The notes beneath the pieces are model-generated. The model made no database searches and was not told where the DNA came from. It saw only the letters and a list, made by a program, of their open reading frames with translations. Shown in pieces: positions 51,512 through 61,252 of a stretch of 64,000 bases of DNA. Every line of letters begins with the position of its first letter. Positions within the stretch are counted from its first letter, which is position 1. Source of the DNA: Chitinophaga eiseniae (GTDB lineage: Bacteria; Bacteroidota; Bacteroidia; Chitinophagales; Chitinophagaceae); NCBI RefSeq assembly GCF_012641265.1, contig NZ_JABAHZ010000002.1, positions 186,001-250,000 on the forward strand. Reading direction: 5' to 3'. Both the position numbers and the translations under genes were made by a program.

Positions 51512-52545
51512 TGGAACAGGAAAGAACTGAAATACAGGACCTGGGCGAGTTTGGCTTAATAGACTACCTCACCAGAAACATAGAAATACAAAATGCCAGC
51601 ACCGTATTAGGTGTAGGCGATGATGCTGCCGTAATTGACCATTTCGGCAAACAAACCGTGATCAGCACCGACATGCTGGTAGAAGGCATTCACTTCGACC
51701 TCATGTATACCCCACTGAAACACCTGGGCTATAAATCGGTAGTGGTAAACCTGTCGGACATTTACGCCATGAATGCCATCCCTACCCAGATTACCATCAG
51801 CATTGCCTTCTCCAACCGTTTTTCCCTGGAGGCGCTCAACGAATTCTATGAAGGCGTATATGCCGCCTGCGAAAAATACGGCGTAGACCTGGTTGGTGGC
51901 GACACCAGCAACTCCCAGAAAGGATTTATCATCAGCGTAACGGCTATCGGAGAAGTAACGCCCGACCAGTTTGTAAAAAGGTCTACCGCCCAAAAAGGCG
52001 ACCTGCTCTGCGTAACCGGCGACCTCGGAGCCGCTTATCTGGGCCTCACCCTCCTCGAAAGAGAGAAAAAAATTTACCTCGAAAGCCCCGATGTAAAGCC
52101 CGACCTGGAAGGCCAGACGTATATCATAGGCCGGCAACTGAAACCGGAAGCCCGCAAAGATATTATTGAGTTCCTTCAGCAGGAAGAAATTATACCGACT
52201 GCCATGATGGATGTAAGCGATGGGCTCAGCTCCGAAATACTCCATATTGCCAAACAAAGCAACCTGGGTGTAGTACTCTATGAAGAAAAAATTCCCATTG
52301 CCCAGGAAAGCAAGGAAATAGCCATGAAATTTGGCCTCGATCCTACTGCCTGCGCATTGAGCGGTGGAGAAGACTATGAGCTGCTGTTTACCATGAAACA
52401 ACAGGACTACGATAAAATTGTACTCAACGAACAAATCAGCGTGATAGGCTATATGGCCGATATCTCAGAAGGAGCGCATATTCATACCAAAGGCGGTAAC
52501 AAATTTAAATTGGTAGCCCAGGGCTGGAATGCCTTTAAACAGTAA
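51511..52545 (+). CDS. thiL: Thiamine-phosphate kinase
   Basis: A 344-residue kinase converting thiamine phosphate to the cofactor thiamine diphosphate. Motifs are VLGVGDDAAVIDHFGKQTVI, LVGGDTSNSQKG and the closing DVSDGLSSEILHIAKQSNLG plus SGGEDYELLFTMK. The length is normal. The ATG shares its A with the TAA stop of the IMPase gene, so the two are translationally linked. The product would supply cofactor to enzymes such as the 2-oxoacid oxidoreductase subunit encoded 3 kb away. Confidence 0.96.
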   Translation: MEQERTEIQDLGEFGLIDYLTRNIEIQNASTVLGVGDDAAVIDHFGKQTVISTDMLVEGIHFDLMYTPLKHLGYKSVVVNLSDIYAMNAIPTQITISIAFSNRFSLEALNEFYEGVYAACEKYGVDLVGGDTSNSQKGFIISVTAIGEVTPDQFVKRSTAQKGDLLCVTGDLGAAYLGLTLLEREKKIYLESPDVKPDLEGQTYIIGRQLKPEARKDIIEFLQQEEIIPTAMMDVSDGLSSEILHIAKQSNLGVVLYEEKIPIAQESKEIAMKFGLDPTACALSGGEDYELLFTMKQQDYDKIVLNEQISVIGYMADISEGAHIHTKGGNKFKLVAQGWNAFKQ

Positions 52546-52561
52546 GTTTACGTCAACGCTA

Positions 52562-52602
52562 TAAACAGATAAGGCGCACCGTTGGTGCGCCTTATCTGTT
52601 TA
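52562..52602. terminator. Bidirectional terminator, perfect 19-bp stem
   Basis: Arms 52562-52580 and 52584-52602 are perfectly complementary around loop GTT (core AAGGCGCACC/GGTGCGCCTT). It lies between converging genes, and the stop codon of the GT39 gene (52600-52602) is inside its right arm. Confidence 0.93.
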
Positions 52603-54279
52603 TTTCTCTACTATTACCGGTATCACAGGACTATTATGGGTAGGAGGCAGGTCTCCTGCAAACACAGAAAACTTCAGTTGGTAATGTCCCGGCTTGTCCG
52701 GCATCACCACATCCAGGTTTATTAAGCGGCGCAACACCGCCCTTTCCAGCGTCATCGCCGATTTAACCGGTGGTAAATCTTCATCTTTGGTGGTAAACCC
52801 ATATCCTAACACCGGCTCATTGTTGCGATCCAACCGGATGGGTTGATGATAATCATTATTAGGCTGCAACATCACGTTAATATGCTCTCCCCGCTTAGCC
52901 TTGATCTGCTTCAATGCCGGCTTTAACTGTATCAGTGAATAGGAATAATAAGCAGGCACCATATCATAGTCCCACACACCATAAATGGTGCGTACACTAT
53001 CTGTAACAGGAATGCCTGATCCGGGGTCAAATACTATCATGGCGGGCTTTCCCCACAATTGTATTTCGGTATCCCAGAAATTATACTGGCTACGGCGGGA
53101 ATAGCGGCTATTGAGGCTATAAGACAACTGCCCGGTATAAAACATATACTTAGATGGCAGTTGGTAGCTGTTCAAAAAAACGACCGGCCGTCCCTGTGCA
53201 CGGGCCGCCACCTGCGAAGTCCATTCTTTGTTGTGATGAATTTCCGGCCTGATTTCTACACCAGGCATAAAGTCCCAGATCATGTACACCCTGGTAGCCA
53301 ATACCAGCAATAGCGTAACCGGCAAGGTGTATAACAACCATTTCTGCGACCAGCCTTTTCTTACAATCGCCTGGTGGGCCAGGATCACCGTTGGCGTAAA
53401 CAGCATCACCGTCCAGTTGGCCTCTACCCTTCCCTTGAAGGTACTGAGCAGGAAAAACGCCAGGACCCCAATCACACAGAACTTCAGCGCCCGCTCAAAT
53501 GAATTCTGAATAGGGCTTCGGAAGGCATAATACAGGATCAGCCAACCCAGCAAAGGCCCGAACAACAATAGTTGCCCTCCCAGGTAGTCGAGCGTATAAC
53601 TGATGTCGTAGGAAGAGGCATTACGCTCTACCAGGTGATATTGCAGGGACGGGAAACCATGGGTATACTGCCAGTAAATATGTGGAAAAAACAGGATCGT
53701 GGTAATGATCACTGCTACATAGAACTTGAAAACTTTAATGAGATTGATATTCGACAGGAAGGTAAAAAATACCAGTAACACACCATGGTACTTACTATAA
53801 AACATCAACGCCATGGAAACGCCGAGTAACAGGGTATTCTTCCAGGTTTGTTCATTCACAAAATTGCGGTATACCCAAAAGTAAACAGCCGCAAAAAAGA
53901 TCAACGGTACATCCGGCACCGCCAATATCCCACCAATCTGCATTGCGCCCATGGCGCCTATCAGCAGGTAAAACAGTTTATTATCCTTTGATGCAATGAG
54001 CCTGGCGGTAATCCATAGTGTGAGCGTATTCACGATTACGATCAACAACCTCACCCCTAGCTCATTATGAAAGATGCCATAGCCTATCTTGATCAATAGT
54101 GCAATCATAGGCGGGTGATCAAAATACCCCCAATCCAGGTGACGCGAATACACCCAATAGTATGCCTCATCATCCCACAGCTCCGAGAAGCAGGCCTGTA
54201 ATAAGCCTAAGATCAGCCAGGAAAGCAGGAACAGATTTTTATACTGGTCTTTTTTAAAAAACTGAGGTAGTGCACTCAT
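52600..54279 (-). CDS. ArnT-like glycosyltransferase family 39 membrane protein
   Basis: A 559-residue multi-spanning membrane protein. The first periplasmic loop carries LWDDEAYYWVYSRHLDWGYF, the acidic motif of GT39/PMT-type enzymes, followed by FDHPPMIAL. About ten hydrophobic segments run to residue 345. A periplasmic C-terminal domain of about 200 residues follows. These enzymes move a sugar from a polyprenyl-phosphate carrier onto a lipid or protein. Whether it decorates lipid A, as ArnT does, or another acceptor is not decidable here. It overlaps the terminator shared with thiL. Confidence 0.88.
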   Translation of the reverse strand: MSALPQFFKKDQYKNLFLLSWLILGLLQACFSELWDDEAYYWVYSRHLDWGYFDHPPMIALLIKIGYGIFHNELGVRLLIVIVNTLTLWITARLIASKDNKLFYLLIGAMGAMQIGGILAVPDVPLIFFAAVYFWVYRNFVNEQTWKNTLLLGVSMALMFYSKYHGVLLVFFTFLSNINLIKVFKFYVAVIITTILFFPHIYWQYTHGFPSLQYHLVERNASSYDISYTLDYLGGQLLLFGPLLGWLILYYAFRSPIQNSFERALKFCVIGVLAFFLLSTFKGRVEANWTVMLFTPTVILAHQAIVRKGWSQKWLLYTLPVTLLLVLATRVYMIWDFMPGVEIRPEIHHNKEWTSQVAARAQGRPVVFLNSYQLPSKYMFYTGQLSYSLNSRYSRRSQYNFWDTEIQLWGKPAMIVFDPGSGIPVTDSVRTIYGVWDYDMVPAYYSYSLIQLKPALKQIKAKRGEHINVMLQPNNDYHQPIRLDRNNEPVLGYGFTTKDEDLPPVKSAMTLERAVLRRLINLDVVMPDKPGHYQLKFSVFAGDLPPTHNSPVIPVIVEK

Positions 54280-54319
54280 GTGGATATACAGTATGATTAA
54301 TCCTGCGAAGATAGGGCTA

Positions 54320-55417
54320 TTAACAGTATACTGTTGTACTCCAGTTGGAGTGGATGGCTACCAGCGCCGCATCATAGCCTACAGCAATGCGTCCAAGCGC
54401 CTGTTCCCGGCCTATTGCCCTTGCCGGGTACAGCGATCCCATTCTCAGGGCTTCTTCCAGCGGAATGCCTACTTTCTCTACACAGTTACGCACGGCCTGG
54501 GTCATTGTCAGGCAGGAACCTGACAGTACCCCGGTAGCGCTTACAAAACGATCCTTCTCCCGGATATATATGTAGCCACCAGCCCTATTCTCCTCTACCG
54601 CATCGGTAATCAGGAACAAGCGTTCCTTCATCATCTTTTTGCTGATACGGATAGATGCAAAATCCACATGTATGCCATCAGCCACAATGCTGGCGCATAC
54701 GAGGGGATGATCATAAATAGCGCCTACAATGCCCGGAGCACGGCTTTCCAGCGGCGACATGGCATTAAAAAGGTGGGTAGCATGGTGGATACCATTATTG
54801 AAAGCAGTATAGGCCTGGTTGTAAGTAGCATTGCTATGTCCTGCAAATACCACGATACCCGCTGCTTCAAGTTGTCTTACCAACTCCGGATCACAGCATT
54901 CCGGCGCCAGGGTGATGATCTTCACTACATCCCGACCGTTATCCAGGATCCAGTTAATGTCTTCCTGGGTAGGCGAATGAATATACTGTTCCAGGTGGGC
55001 GCCTTTCTTGGCCGGGTTAATAAATGGTCCTTCCAGGTGCAGTCCCAGCACGCCGGTTCCTCCCTGTTGCCAATAGGCCCTTACCGCTCTCATAGCCTCC
55101 AGCATAATTTCGGGGCCAATAGTAGCTACTGTTGGCATAATCCATGCGGCGCCACCGGCCCGGCTATAAGCCACGGTACCTGCGAGCGAGGCGATCGAGG
55201 GGTACATGGAAAACACTTCTCCATTTCCACCATATATCTGTAAGTCAATGAAGGCCGGGGCCAGCAAGGCTCCCTGCAAGTCGGTTTCATGGCCGCTGGC
55301 CTGGTATTCCGATGCAGGCACTATGGTCGTTATCTTTCCCTGGTGGGTGGTCAGTACGTGATTATCCAGTATTTCTTCGCCAGTAAAGATCCTGGCGTTG
55401 ACGAAGGTAACAGGCAT
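54320..55417 (-). CDS. nagA: N-acetylglucosamine-6-phosphate deacetylase
   Basis: A 365-residue amidohydrolase-fold enzyme that deacetylates GlcNAc-6-phosphate for glycolysis or cell-wall recycling. The metal and substrate motifs are GLHLEGPFINPAKKGAH, VFAGHSNATY, GIHHATHLFNAMSPLESRAP and LITDAVEENRAGG, the last holding the catalytic Asp. Length is slightly below the 380 residues of E. coli NagA. No nagB or GlcNAc transporter is adjacent. It lies 40 bp before the GT39 gene on the same strand and 10 bp after the glyoxalase-like gene. Confidence 0.94.
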   Translation of the reverse strand: MPVTFVNARIFTGEEILDNHVLTTHQGKITTIVPASEYQASGHETDLQGALLAPAFIDLQIYGGNGEVFSMYPSIASLAGTVAYSRAGGAAWIMPTVATIGPEIMLEAMRAVRAYWQQGGTGVLGLHLEGPFINPAKKGAHLEQYIHSPTQEDINWILDNGRDVVKIITLAPECCDPELVRQLEAAGIVVFAGHSNATYNQAYTAFNNGIHHATHLFNAMSPLESRAPGIVGAIYDHPLVCASIVADGIHVDFASIRISKKMMKERLFLITDAVEENRAGGYIYIREKDRFVSATGVLSGSCLTMTQAVRNCVEKVGIPLEEALRMGSLYPARAIGREQALGRIAVGYDAALVAIHSNWSTTVYC

Positions 55418-55427
55418 ACAATATCAT

Positions 55428-55826
55428 TTACAGGTGTGAAACAACTTCATATAACTCTAAAGGCAGCCCATCAGGGTCTGTAAAAAATGTAAAACGTTGT
55501 TGGGTATGCGGGTCAATGCGGACGGGTTCTGTAATCACCCCTTTTTGTTGTAGTTGTTGTACTGCAGCAGTGATATCTGCCACGGCAAAGGCCAGGTGTC
55601 GCAGGCCACAAGCCTCCGGGTGACTTACCCGCGGAGGAGGGTCCGGGAAGGAAAATAATTCGATAATGTATTGGTTATCCAGTGCCAGATCCAGTTTCCA
55701 GGAGTCCCGTTCTTCCCGGTATACTTCCCGGATTACCTGCAGGCCCAGCACATCGGTATAAAAGACTTTACTACGGTTGTAATCAGAACAAATAATAGCG
55801 ATGTGATGGACTGCCTGTAATAACAT
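55428..55826 (-). CDS. gloA2: Glyoxalase-like VOC protein (YaeR/GloA2 type)
   Basis: A 132-residue single-domain vicinal-oxygen-chelate protein. The four expected metal ligands are H8, E56, H77 and E124. HHIAIICSDYNRSKVFYTDV and FTDPDGLPLELYEV are typical of the YaeR group, whose substrate is not established. It is 10 bp upstream of nagA and probably cotranscribed, but no functional link is known. Confidence 0.88.
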   Translation of the reverse strand: MLLQAVHHIAIICSDYNRSKVFYTDVLGLQVIREVYREERDSWKLDLALDNQYIIELFSFPDPPPRVSHPEACGLRHLAFAVADITAAVQQLQQKGVITEPVRIDPHTQQRFTFFTDPDGLPLELYEVVSHL

Positions 55827-55907
55827 ATGCTTTATTTTAGCCGGGGCCTTTAACCTCCGGCTGTGACGGTAATACGCCGGTAGCAGCGTTCCGGGAATAT
55901 TTCCGGG

Positions 55908-56711
55908 TTATCCTTTCGGTAAAATCGTGAATGCGTCGGCGTCTTTCAGGAAGGGGATATTTTTCCTCACCTCATCCAGCCGCTCACGTTGAAGCGTATA
56001 CGTAAATACATCTTCATCGTGCGATTTGCGGTAGATAATTTCTCCCATTGGATCTATCAGGCTGGTTTCGCCACTGTGATAGATATTGTTTCCATCATTG
56101 CCTACCCGGTTCACACCAATGGCAAAGCATTGATTTTCAATAGCTCTCGCCTGCAACAGGGTAGTCCAGGCTGTTTTACGCCTTTCCGGCCAGTTAGCTA
56201 CATATACCAACAGGTCGTAAGCCGCGTCATTGGTATCGGCTTGTATTGTATTGCGGGCCCATACCGGGAAACGCATATCATAACAGATATTCAGGTTAAT
56301 TTTCCAACCCTTTACCTGTGCAATCAGACGTTTGTTGCCGGGGGTATAATGTTCGTTTTCACCGGCATATCCAAACAGGTGGCGTTTATCATAGGTACCA
56401 TAGGTACCGTTGGGCAACATCCAGATCAGGCGGTTCAGGTATTCGCCGTGTTCTTCGATAATTAAACTACCTGTAATAATAATATTCTTCTCAGCCGCCT
56501 TTCGTTTCATCCACTGAACAGCAGTTCCGTCCATCGTTTCAGCAAGCTGCGCGGACTTCATACTGAACCCGGTACTAAACATTTCCGGTAAAAAAACCAC
56601 TTCCGTCCTTTCAGTAATGCTGTTGATTTTTTCATCAAACATGCGCAAGTTAGCTTCCTTATCTTCCCAGTGCAATTGCGACTGTATAAGTGTTACTTTC
56701 AGATCTGACAT
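55908..56711 (-). CDS. Nitrilase-family amidohydrolase (omega-amidase type)
   Basis: A 267-residue carbon-nitrogen hydrolase. The catalytic triad is E43 (FLPEMFSTGFSM), K109 (TYDKRHLFGYAGE) and C143 (NICYDMRFPVW). FSTGFSM and the length match the YafV/omega-amidase group, which hydrolyses 2-oxoglutaramate-type metabolites, a repair activity after transamination. It is cytoplasmic. A -7 box lies 19-26 nt upstream, so it is transcribed separately from recX. Confidence 0.9.
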   Translation of the reverse strand: MSDLKVTLIQSQLHWEDKEANLRMFDEKINSITERTEVVFLPEMFSTGFSMKSAQLAETMDGTAVQWMKRKAAEKNIIITGSLIIEEHGEYLNRLIWMLPNGTYGTYDKRHLFGYAGENEHYTPGNKRLIAQVKGWKINLNICYDMRFPVWARNTIQADTNDAAYDLLVYVANWPERRKTAWTTLLQARAIENQCFAIGVNRVGNDGNNIYHSGETSLIDPMGEIIYRKSHDEDVFTYTLQRERLDEVRKNIPFLKDADAFTILPKG

Positions 56712-56729
56712 TATCGGTTATTGTGATCA

Positions 56730-56737
56730 CAAAATTA
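56730..56737 (-). promoter_or_regulatory. -7 box of the nitrilase-family gene
   Basis: The minus strand reads TAATTTTG (TAnnTTTG), predicting a start near 56723, about 12 nt before the ATG. Confidence 0.5.
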
Positions 56738-56776
56738 AGTCGTGGCCGGTTAGAAACTTTTCAAATTATTGCCCCG

Positions 56777-57235
56777 TTAAGCGTCGTTCTTTGCGATTTG
56801 TTCAAGTGCATCCTGGATTAACTCCGATTCGAAACCTCTTTGCAACAGGTATTGCATTGTTTTATACCGGCGCTTCATAGCTGTTTCATTACGGAGCGAC
56901 TGGTATTTCTTATCCGCCAGCTTCAGCAGTACGGCGGCATAATCATCTGGTTCTATCTCCTCCATTCCTTTCTTAATGCAATAGGCCGATACCTGCTTCT
57001 GCTTTAGCTCCATCTGGATTTTCTTCCGGCCCCACTGCTTGATGCGAAACTTTCCGCCCGCATAGGCCCTGGCAAACCGCTCTTCGTTGAGGAAGTTTTC
57101 GGCTACCAGTTCCGCGATAGCTTCTTCTACCTCCTCTCCTCTTAGCCCCAGCTCCAGGCATTTATACCTGGTTTCCTGGTGACTTCTCTCCTGGTAAGCA
57201 CAAAACTGCCGGAGTTTTAATATGGCTGATAGCAT
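56777..57235 (-). CDS. recX: Regulatory protein RecX
   Basis: A 152-residue protein made of three-helix RecX repeats: RSHQETRYKCLELGLRGEEV, then NEERFARAYAGGKFRIKQWG, then a third repeat ending RGFESELIQDALEQI. RecX binds RecA filaments and limits their growth. Length and repeat number are normal. recA is not adjacent. It lies 41 bp downstream of the UvrD-like helicase gene on the same strand, so both DNA-repair genes may be cotranscribed. Confidence 0.93.
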   Translation of the reverse strand: MLSAILKLRQFCAYQERSHQETRYKCLELGLRGEEVEEAIAELVAENFLNEERFARAYAGGKFRIKQWGRKKIQMELKQKQVSAYCIKKGMEEIEPDDYAAVLLKLADKKYQSLRNETAMKRRYKTMQYLLQRGFESELIQDALEQIAKNDA

Positions 57236-57276
57236 GTAGCTGTTAGCTTTAAATATAGTTAACCTCTCGTATGCCG

Positions 57277-59619
57277 CTATTTCACAATTCTCAGCTTGGC
57301 ATAATTCAGCATAATTTTCTTTTCGCCACCTCCTTTAGGGAACAGGATGGTAGCAATCCTGTTGTTTGGCGCGCCTTCCATAGCGGTGATAGTACCAAAG
57401 CCAAACTTCTGGTGCTCTACCTGCATGCCGGGCACCATACCTGCCGGATCATCCGGGGCAAAATCGGCTGAAGGCACATGGGTGGTAGCTCCGGAAAAAG
57501 TAGGCTTGGGCGCTGGCTTCTGTACCGGCTGTTGCTGTTGTTGTTGCTGGCCAGGCGTTTTCCTTTGCATGCGGTCAAACATATTGCCGCTATTGCTCCA
57601 ACCCGAAGTGTTACCTCCACCAAAAGCATTACGCACACTGCCTCCACCGGCATAACTGCGGTCTATAAATTTCTCCGGCATCTCTTCCAGGAAGCGGCTC
57701 GGCTCATTCTGCACCAGGTTACCGAAACGGTAACGACTGTTGGCATATGTAAGCCACAAACGCGCCTTGGCACGGGTGATGGCTACATAAAACAAACGCC
57801 TTTCTTCTTCCAGTTCCTCCCGGGTATTGATAGACATTCCACTGGGAAACAGGGTTTCTTCCAGTCCTACGGTAAATACTACCGGGAACTCCAGCCCTTT
57901 GGCAGCGTGAATGGTCATCAGTTTCACCACATCACTATTTTCATCATTGCCCTGGTCCGCATCGGTCAGCAGGGTAATTTGCTGCAGGTAGGAGCCCATG
58001 CTCTTATCCAGCAGTTCGCCTTCCTCATCGGGGGTTTCGGTAAATTCCTTGATGGAGTTCAGGAGTTCTTGTACGTTTTCATAACGGGCAAGCCCCTCCG
58101 TAGTTTTATCGTTAAAGAGTTCTTTTACCAGGTTGGTCGATTTACCCACTCCTACCGCCACGTCGTAGGCATTATGCGTAGTCAGCAATGCCTGGAAGCT
58201 CTTAATCATCACCACAAAAGCCTCGATCGCTTCTACCGTACCGCCTTTGAATCCAAATTCACGGGCTCTTTCCAGCACTTCCCACATGGTAATGTTGTGC
58301 TCATTACTCAGCACGATGGTTTTTTCGATCGTTGTTTTACCTATTCCACGTACCGGGTAATTAATTACCCGCTTCAAACTTTCCTCATCACGGGTATTCA
58401 TGGTAATGCGGAGATAGGCCACGAAATCCTTGATTTCTTTACGCTGGTAGAAAGACAAGCCTCCGAAAATACGGTATGGGATGGCTTTACGGCGTAAGCT
58501 TTCTTCGAAAGAACGGCTCTGGGCATTGGTACGGTACAGGATCACAAAATCGCGGTTGTCGTAATGATTCCGCAACTTTTGTTCTGCAATGGTATCTGCC
58601 ACAAATTTACCTTCCTCGTTATCTGTCATGGTGCGTACCAGTTTAATGGTATCGCCTTCCGTGTTATCTGTCCAGAGATTTTTCTCGATCTGTCCTTTAT
58701 TGTGGGCAATCACTTCATTGGCTACATTCAGGATGGACTTGGTACTGCGGTAATTCTGTTCCAGTTTTACCACTTTCACATCATCATAGTCTTTTTCGAA
58801 CTGGAGGATATTCTGAATAGTAGCGCCGCGGAAGGAGTAGATACTTTGGGCATCATCTCCCACCACACAAATATTTTCATTGACAGCACCCAGTAATTTG
58901 ATGATTTCATACTGTGCAGGGTTGGTATCCTGGTACTCGTCAATCATGATATATTTAAACTTATGCTGATATTTATGCAGTACTTCCGGGAAGGATTTGA
59001 GCAGTACATACATTTTAAACAGCAGGTCGTCAAAGTCCATTGCACCATTCTTGAAAGTACGTTTGGCGTACATATCATAAATTTTACCGATCAGGGGCCG
59101 GTTGGCGCGCATATCTTCGGTTTGCACCAGGTTGTCCATCAGGTATTCTTCCGGCGCCATCAGGCTGTTTTTGGCAGCGGAAATACGGTTGTAAACGAAG
59201 CTGGGTTTATAGTGTTTATCATCGAGATTCAGCTCGTTGATAATTGTTTTGATTACGCTTTTGGCGTCGTCAGTATCATAAATGGTAAAATCGCTGGGAT
59301 AACCGAGCCGGTGGGCTTCTCCACGCAGGAGGCGGGCAAATACCGAGTGAAAGGTACCGATATAAAGATTTCGGGCTTCGCTGCCACCTAAAATCTTTTC
59401 CACACGCTCTTTCATTTCGCGGGCAGCCTTATTGGTAAAGGTGAGTGACAAAATATTAAACGCATCCACTCCATTCCGCATCAGGTGTGCAATCCGGGTG
59501 GTAAGCACCTTGGTTTTTCCCGAACCGGCGCCTGCTACAATCATCAAAGGGCCGTTGATATGTATTACTGCTTCCCGCTGTTGTTCGTTAAGCTCGTCTA
59601 AATAGTTTGCCTTCATCAC
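57277..59619 (-). CDS. UvrD/PcrA-family DNA helicase
   Basis: A 780-residue SF1A 3'-5' helicase. Motifs in order are Q-motif LNEQQREAV, Walker A AGAGSGKT (29-36), LTFTNKAAREMKER, the DEYQDTN Walker B, GDDAQSIYSFRGA, LEQNYRST, MTIHAAKGLEFPVVF and VAITRAKARL. The C-terminus ends with a Tudor-like domain (PGMQVEHQKFGFGTI) that in PcrA binds RNA polymerase. A glutamine run in a low-complexity linker (about 680-710) precedes it. It acts in nucleotide excision and replication-fork repair. The first ATG is followed by another; either may be used. Confidence 0.94.
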   Translation of the reverse strand: MMKANYLDELNEQQREAVIHINGPLMIVAGAGSGKTKVLTTRIAHLMRNGVDAFNILSLTFTNKAAREMKERVEKILGGSEARNLYIGTFHSVFARLLRGEAHRLGYPSDFTIYDTDDAKSVIKTIINELNLDDKHYKPSFVYNRISAAKNSLMAPEEYLMDNLVQTEDMRANRPLIGKIYDMYAKRTFKNGAMDFDDLLFKMYVLLKSFPEVLHKYQHKFKYIMIDEYQDTNPAQYEIIKLLGAVNENICVVGDDAQSIYSFRGATIQNILQFEKDYDDVKVVKLEQNYRSTKSILNVANEVIAHNKGQIEKNLWTDNTEGDTIKLVRTMTDNEEGKFVADTIAEQKLRNHYDNRDFVILYRTNAQSRSFEESLRRKAIPYRIFGGLSFYQRKEIKDFVAYLRITMNTRDEESLKRVINYPVRGIGKTTIEKTIVLSNEHNITMWEVLERAREFGFKGGTVEAIEAFVVMIKSFQALLTTHNAYDVAVGVGKSTNLVKELFNDKTTEGLARYENVQELLNSIKEFTETPDEEGELLDKSMGSYLQQITLLTDADQGNDENSDVVKLMTIHAAKGLEFPVVFTVGLEETLFPSGMSINTREELEEERRLFYVAITRAKARLWLTYANSRYRFGNLVQNEPSRFLEEMPEKFIDRSYAGGGSVRNAFGGGNTSGWSNSGNMFDRMQRKTPGQQQQQQQPVQKPAPKPTFSGATTHVPSADFAPDDPAGMVPGMQVEHQKFGFGTITAMEGAPNNRIATILFPKGGGEKKIMLNYAKLRIVK

Positions 59620-59743
59620 GACTGCTGTTTATATTTTATATATGTAGAAAGATATGTATTTCAGAAGGGTGTAAAAGTACGAAAAAGGAGCTAAGGAATA
59701 AACTGATAAGTGGGGTTTTCGCGTATCAATGTTAACTTTTTAC

Positions 59744-59784
59744 AAAAACAGCGAAGAACAATCGGTTATTTGTTCTTCGCTGTT
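59744..59784 (-). terminator. Terminator of the desaturase gene
   Basis: AACAGCGAAGAACAA (59747-59761) pairs perfectly with TTGTTCTTCGCTGTT (59770-59784). On the minus strand a T-rich tract follows. It lies about 28 nt after the desaturase stop codon. Confidence 0.88.
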
Positions 59785-59811
59785 CCCTGGCGACCGTTAT
59801 GGGTCAATATC

Positions 59812-60891
59812 TTATGGCTTTGCGCCTAATGCTTTCATAAAACGGAAATGAGATACTACCGCTCCCTGCATAGTGGGAATACAATTGTAAGGCAAATTGT
59901 GCTCTGCACATTTGGCTGCCACAATTTTGCTGAGCGCCGGATAATGTACATGGCTGATCCGTGGAAAAAGGTGATGCTCTACCTGGTAGTTCAGTCCCCC
60001 TAAAAACCAGGAAATCGTTTTATGGTCTGGTGCAAAATTGGAGGTAGTCTTTACCTGGTGAATAGCCCATTCGTTTTCAATTACTTTAGCATCGTCTCCT
60101 ACTGCTTCAAATTCTGTTTCCTCTACTACATGCGCCAATTGAAATACAATAGCGAGCGTGAAACCCATTACTGCGTGCATAACTGCAAATCCAGCCGCCC
60201 AGGCTTTCCAGCCCAGGAGCACAATAGGCAGTACAATATAAAAGCCGACGTATAAAACTTTACTCCCCCAAAACACCATATGATCAGTTATTTTCATGGG
60301 TTGCAGGGGTGTTTTGTAGACTTTACGCCCCAGGTATTTCACAAAATCCATAATAAATACCCATGCGAACGACGAAATAGCATAGATCAATACCACGTAC
60401 AGGTGTTGAATACGATGCATGGGCACCCATTTCTGAGAGCTGCATTGCCGCATCAGCGGGCTTTTCGCGATGTCGTCGTCCAGCCCGTCTACATTCGTGT
60501 AAGTATGGTGGATAATATTGTGCTTCTGCTTCCAGATGAAGGCGTTGCCTCCCAGTGCATTGAGGGTAAGACCAAAAGTATCGTTTACCCAGCTATTGGT
60601 AGAATAGCTGCCATGACAGGCGTCATGCATGACATTAAACCCGATACTGGCCAGTACAAAACCCAGAACAGCGCAGCAAGTCAATGCAAGCAGGCCTGAC
60701 ATGGGAATGAACAGGACGGCTATATACAGCGAAATGGCAACGGGGATGAGGATCGCCGTTTTAAGGTATAGCTTCCAGTTTCCGGTTTTTGCGATGTTGT
60801 TAGACTTGAAATACTCTTCCACAGCCGATTTGAGTGCCGGAAAAAACAAAGCATTCTTGTTGTTGAAAGTAACTCTTGGCATAATAAGCAT
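59812..60891 (-). CDS. Fatty acid (acyl-CoA/acyl-lipid) desaturase
   Basis: A 359-residue membrane di-iron desaturase. The three His boxes are H89-D-A-C-H93, H124-N-I-I-H128-H129 and Q303-V-E-H306-H307. A Gln in the third box is typical of front-end (delta-5/delta-6-like) desaturases and their bacterial relatives. Two pairs of membrane helices (about 43-88 and 165-250) surround the boxes. No cytochrome b5 domain is fused, so electrons must come from another protein. The first ATG codes MLIM; the second Met (residue 4) is an alternative start. It is a single gene with its own terminator. Confidence 0.9.
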   Translation of the reverse strand: MLIMPRVTFNNKNALFFPALKSAVEEYFKSNNIAKTGNWKLYLKTAILIPVAISLYIAVLFIPMSGLLALTCCAVLGFVLASIGFNVMHDACHGSYSTNSWVNDTFGLTLNALGGNAFIWKQKHNIIHHTYTNVDGLDDDIAKSPLMRQCSSQKWVPMHRIQHLYVVLIYAISSFAWVFIMDFVKYLGRKVYKTPLQPMKITDHMVFWGSKVLYVGFYIVLPIVLLGWKAWAAGFAVMHAVMGFTLAIVFQLAHVVEETEFEAVGDDAKVIENEWAIHQVKTTSNFAPDHKTISWFLGGLNYQVEHHLFPRISHVHYPALSKIVAAKCAEHNLPYNCIPTMQGAVVSHFRFMKALGAKP

Positions 60892-61252
60892 TGTTGAGCC
60901 GGCGTACAGTAATAGTAGGAAAGCTGCAGATGATTGAATCGTTCGCTAAGTAACGGTTTAAAACCGGTAGTTGTATACTATTCTCCCCGGGGAACCGATT
61001 ATTTAACAAAGAATTGTGCTTATTGCCTGGAGGGTATTGAAAACAGGTAACAGAAACCTGCAAACCGGCGTACAGCAGATACGTCGCTTACCTGAAGGGA
61101 ATTCAGATGTGGGTACAACATAACAATCGTTTAGGCTTACCAGGGTTGTTCACGGTCCCTTTAGCAGCGCTAACCATGGTATTGTTGAGGGTTTGCAGAC
61201 TTCTGTTATCCAAAAGCCTGAATGGGTTTATTCATCCTGCCGGTTGCGGTCT
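60892..61252. other. Intergenic region, nothing clear
   Basis: This 361-bp gap upstream of the desaturase gene and downstream of the sigma factor gene contains only a short imperfect inverted repeat, AACGGTTTAAAACCGGT, around 60952. I see no terminator, gene or recognisable promoter box. Confidence 0.5.

Noticed and set aside
51607..52434. 275-residue leftward frame opposite thiL
   Set aside because: Shadow of thiL, which has all kinase motifs.
57478..58497. 339-residue rightward frame opposite the UvrD-like helicase gene
   Set aside because: Shadow of the helicase coding strand; translation rich in His/Phe runs with no motif.
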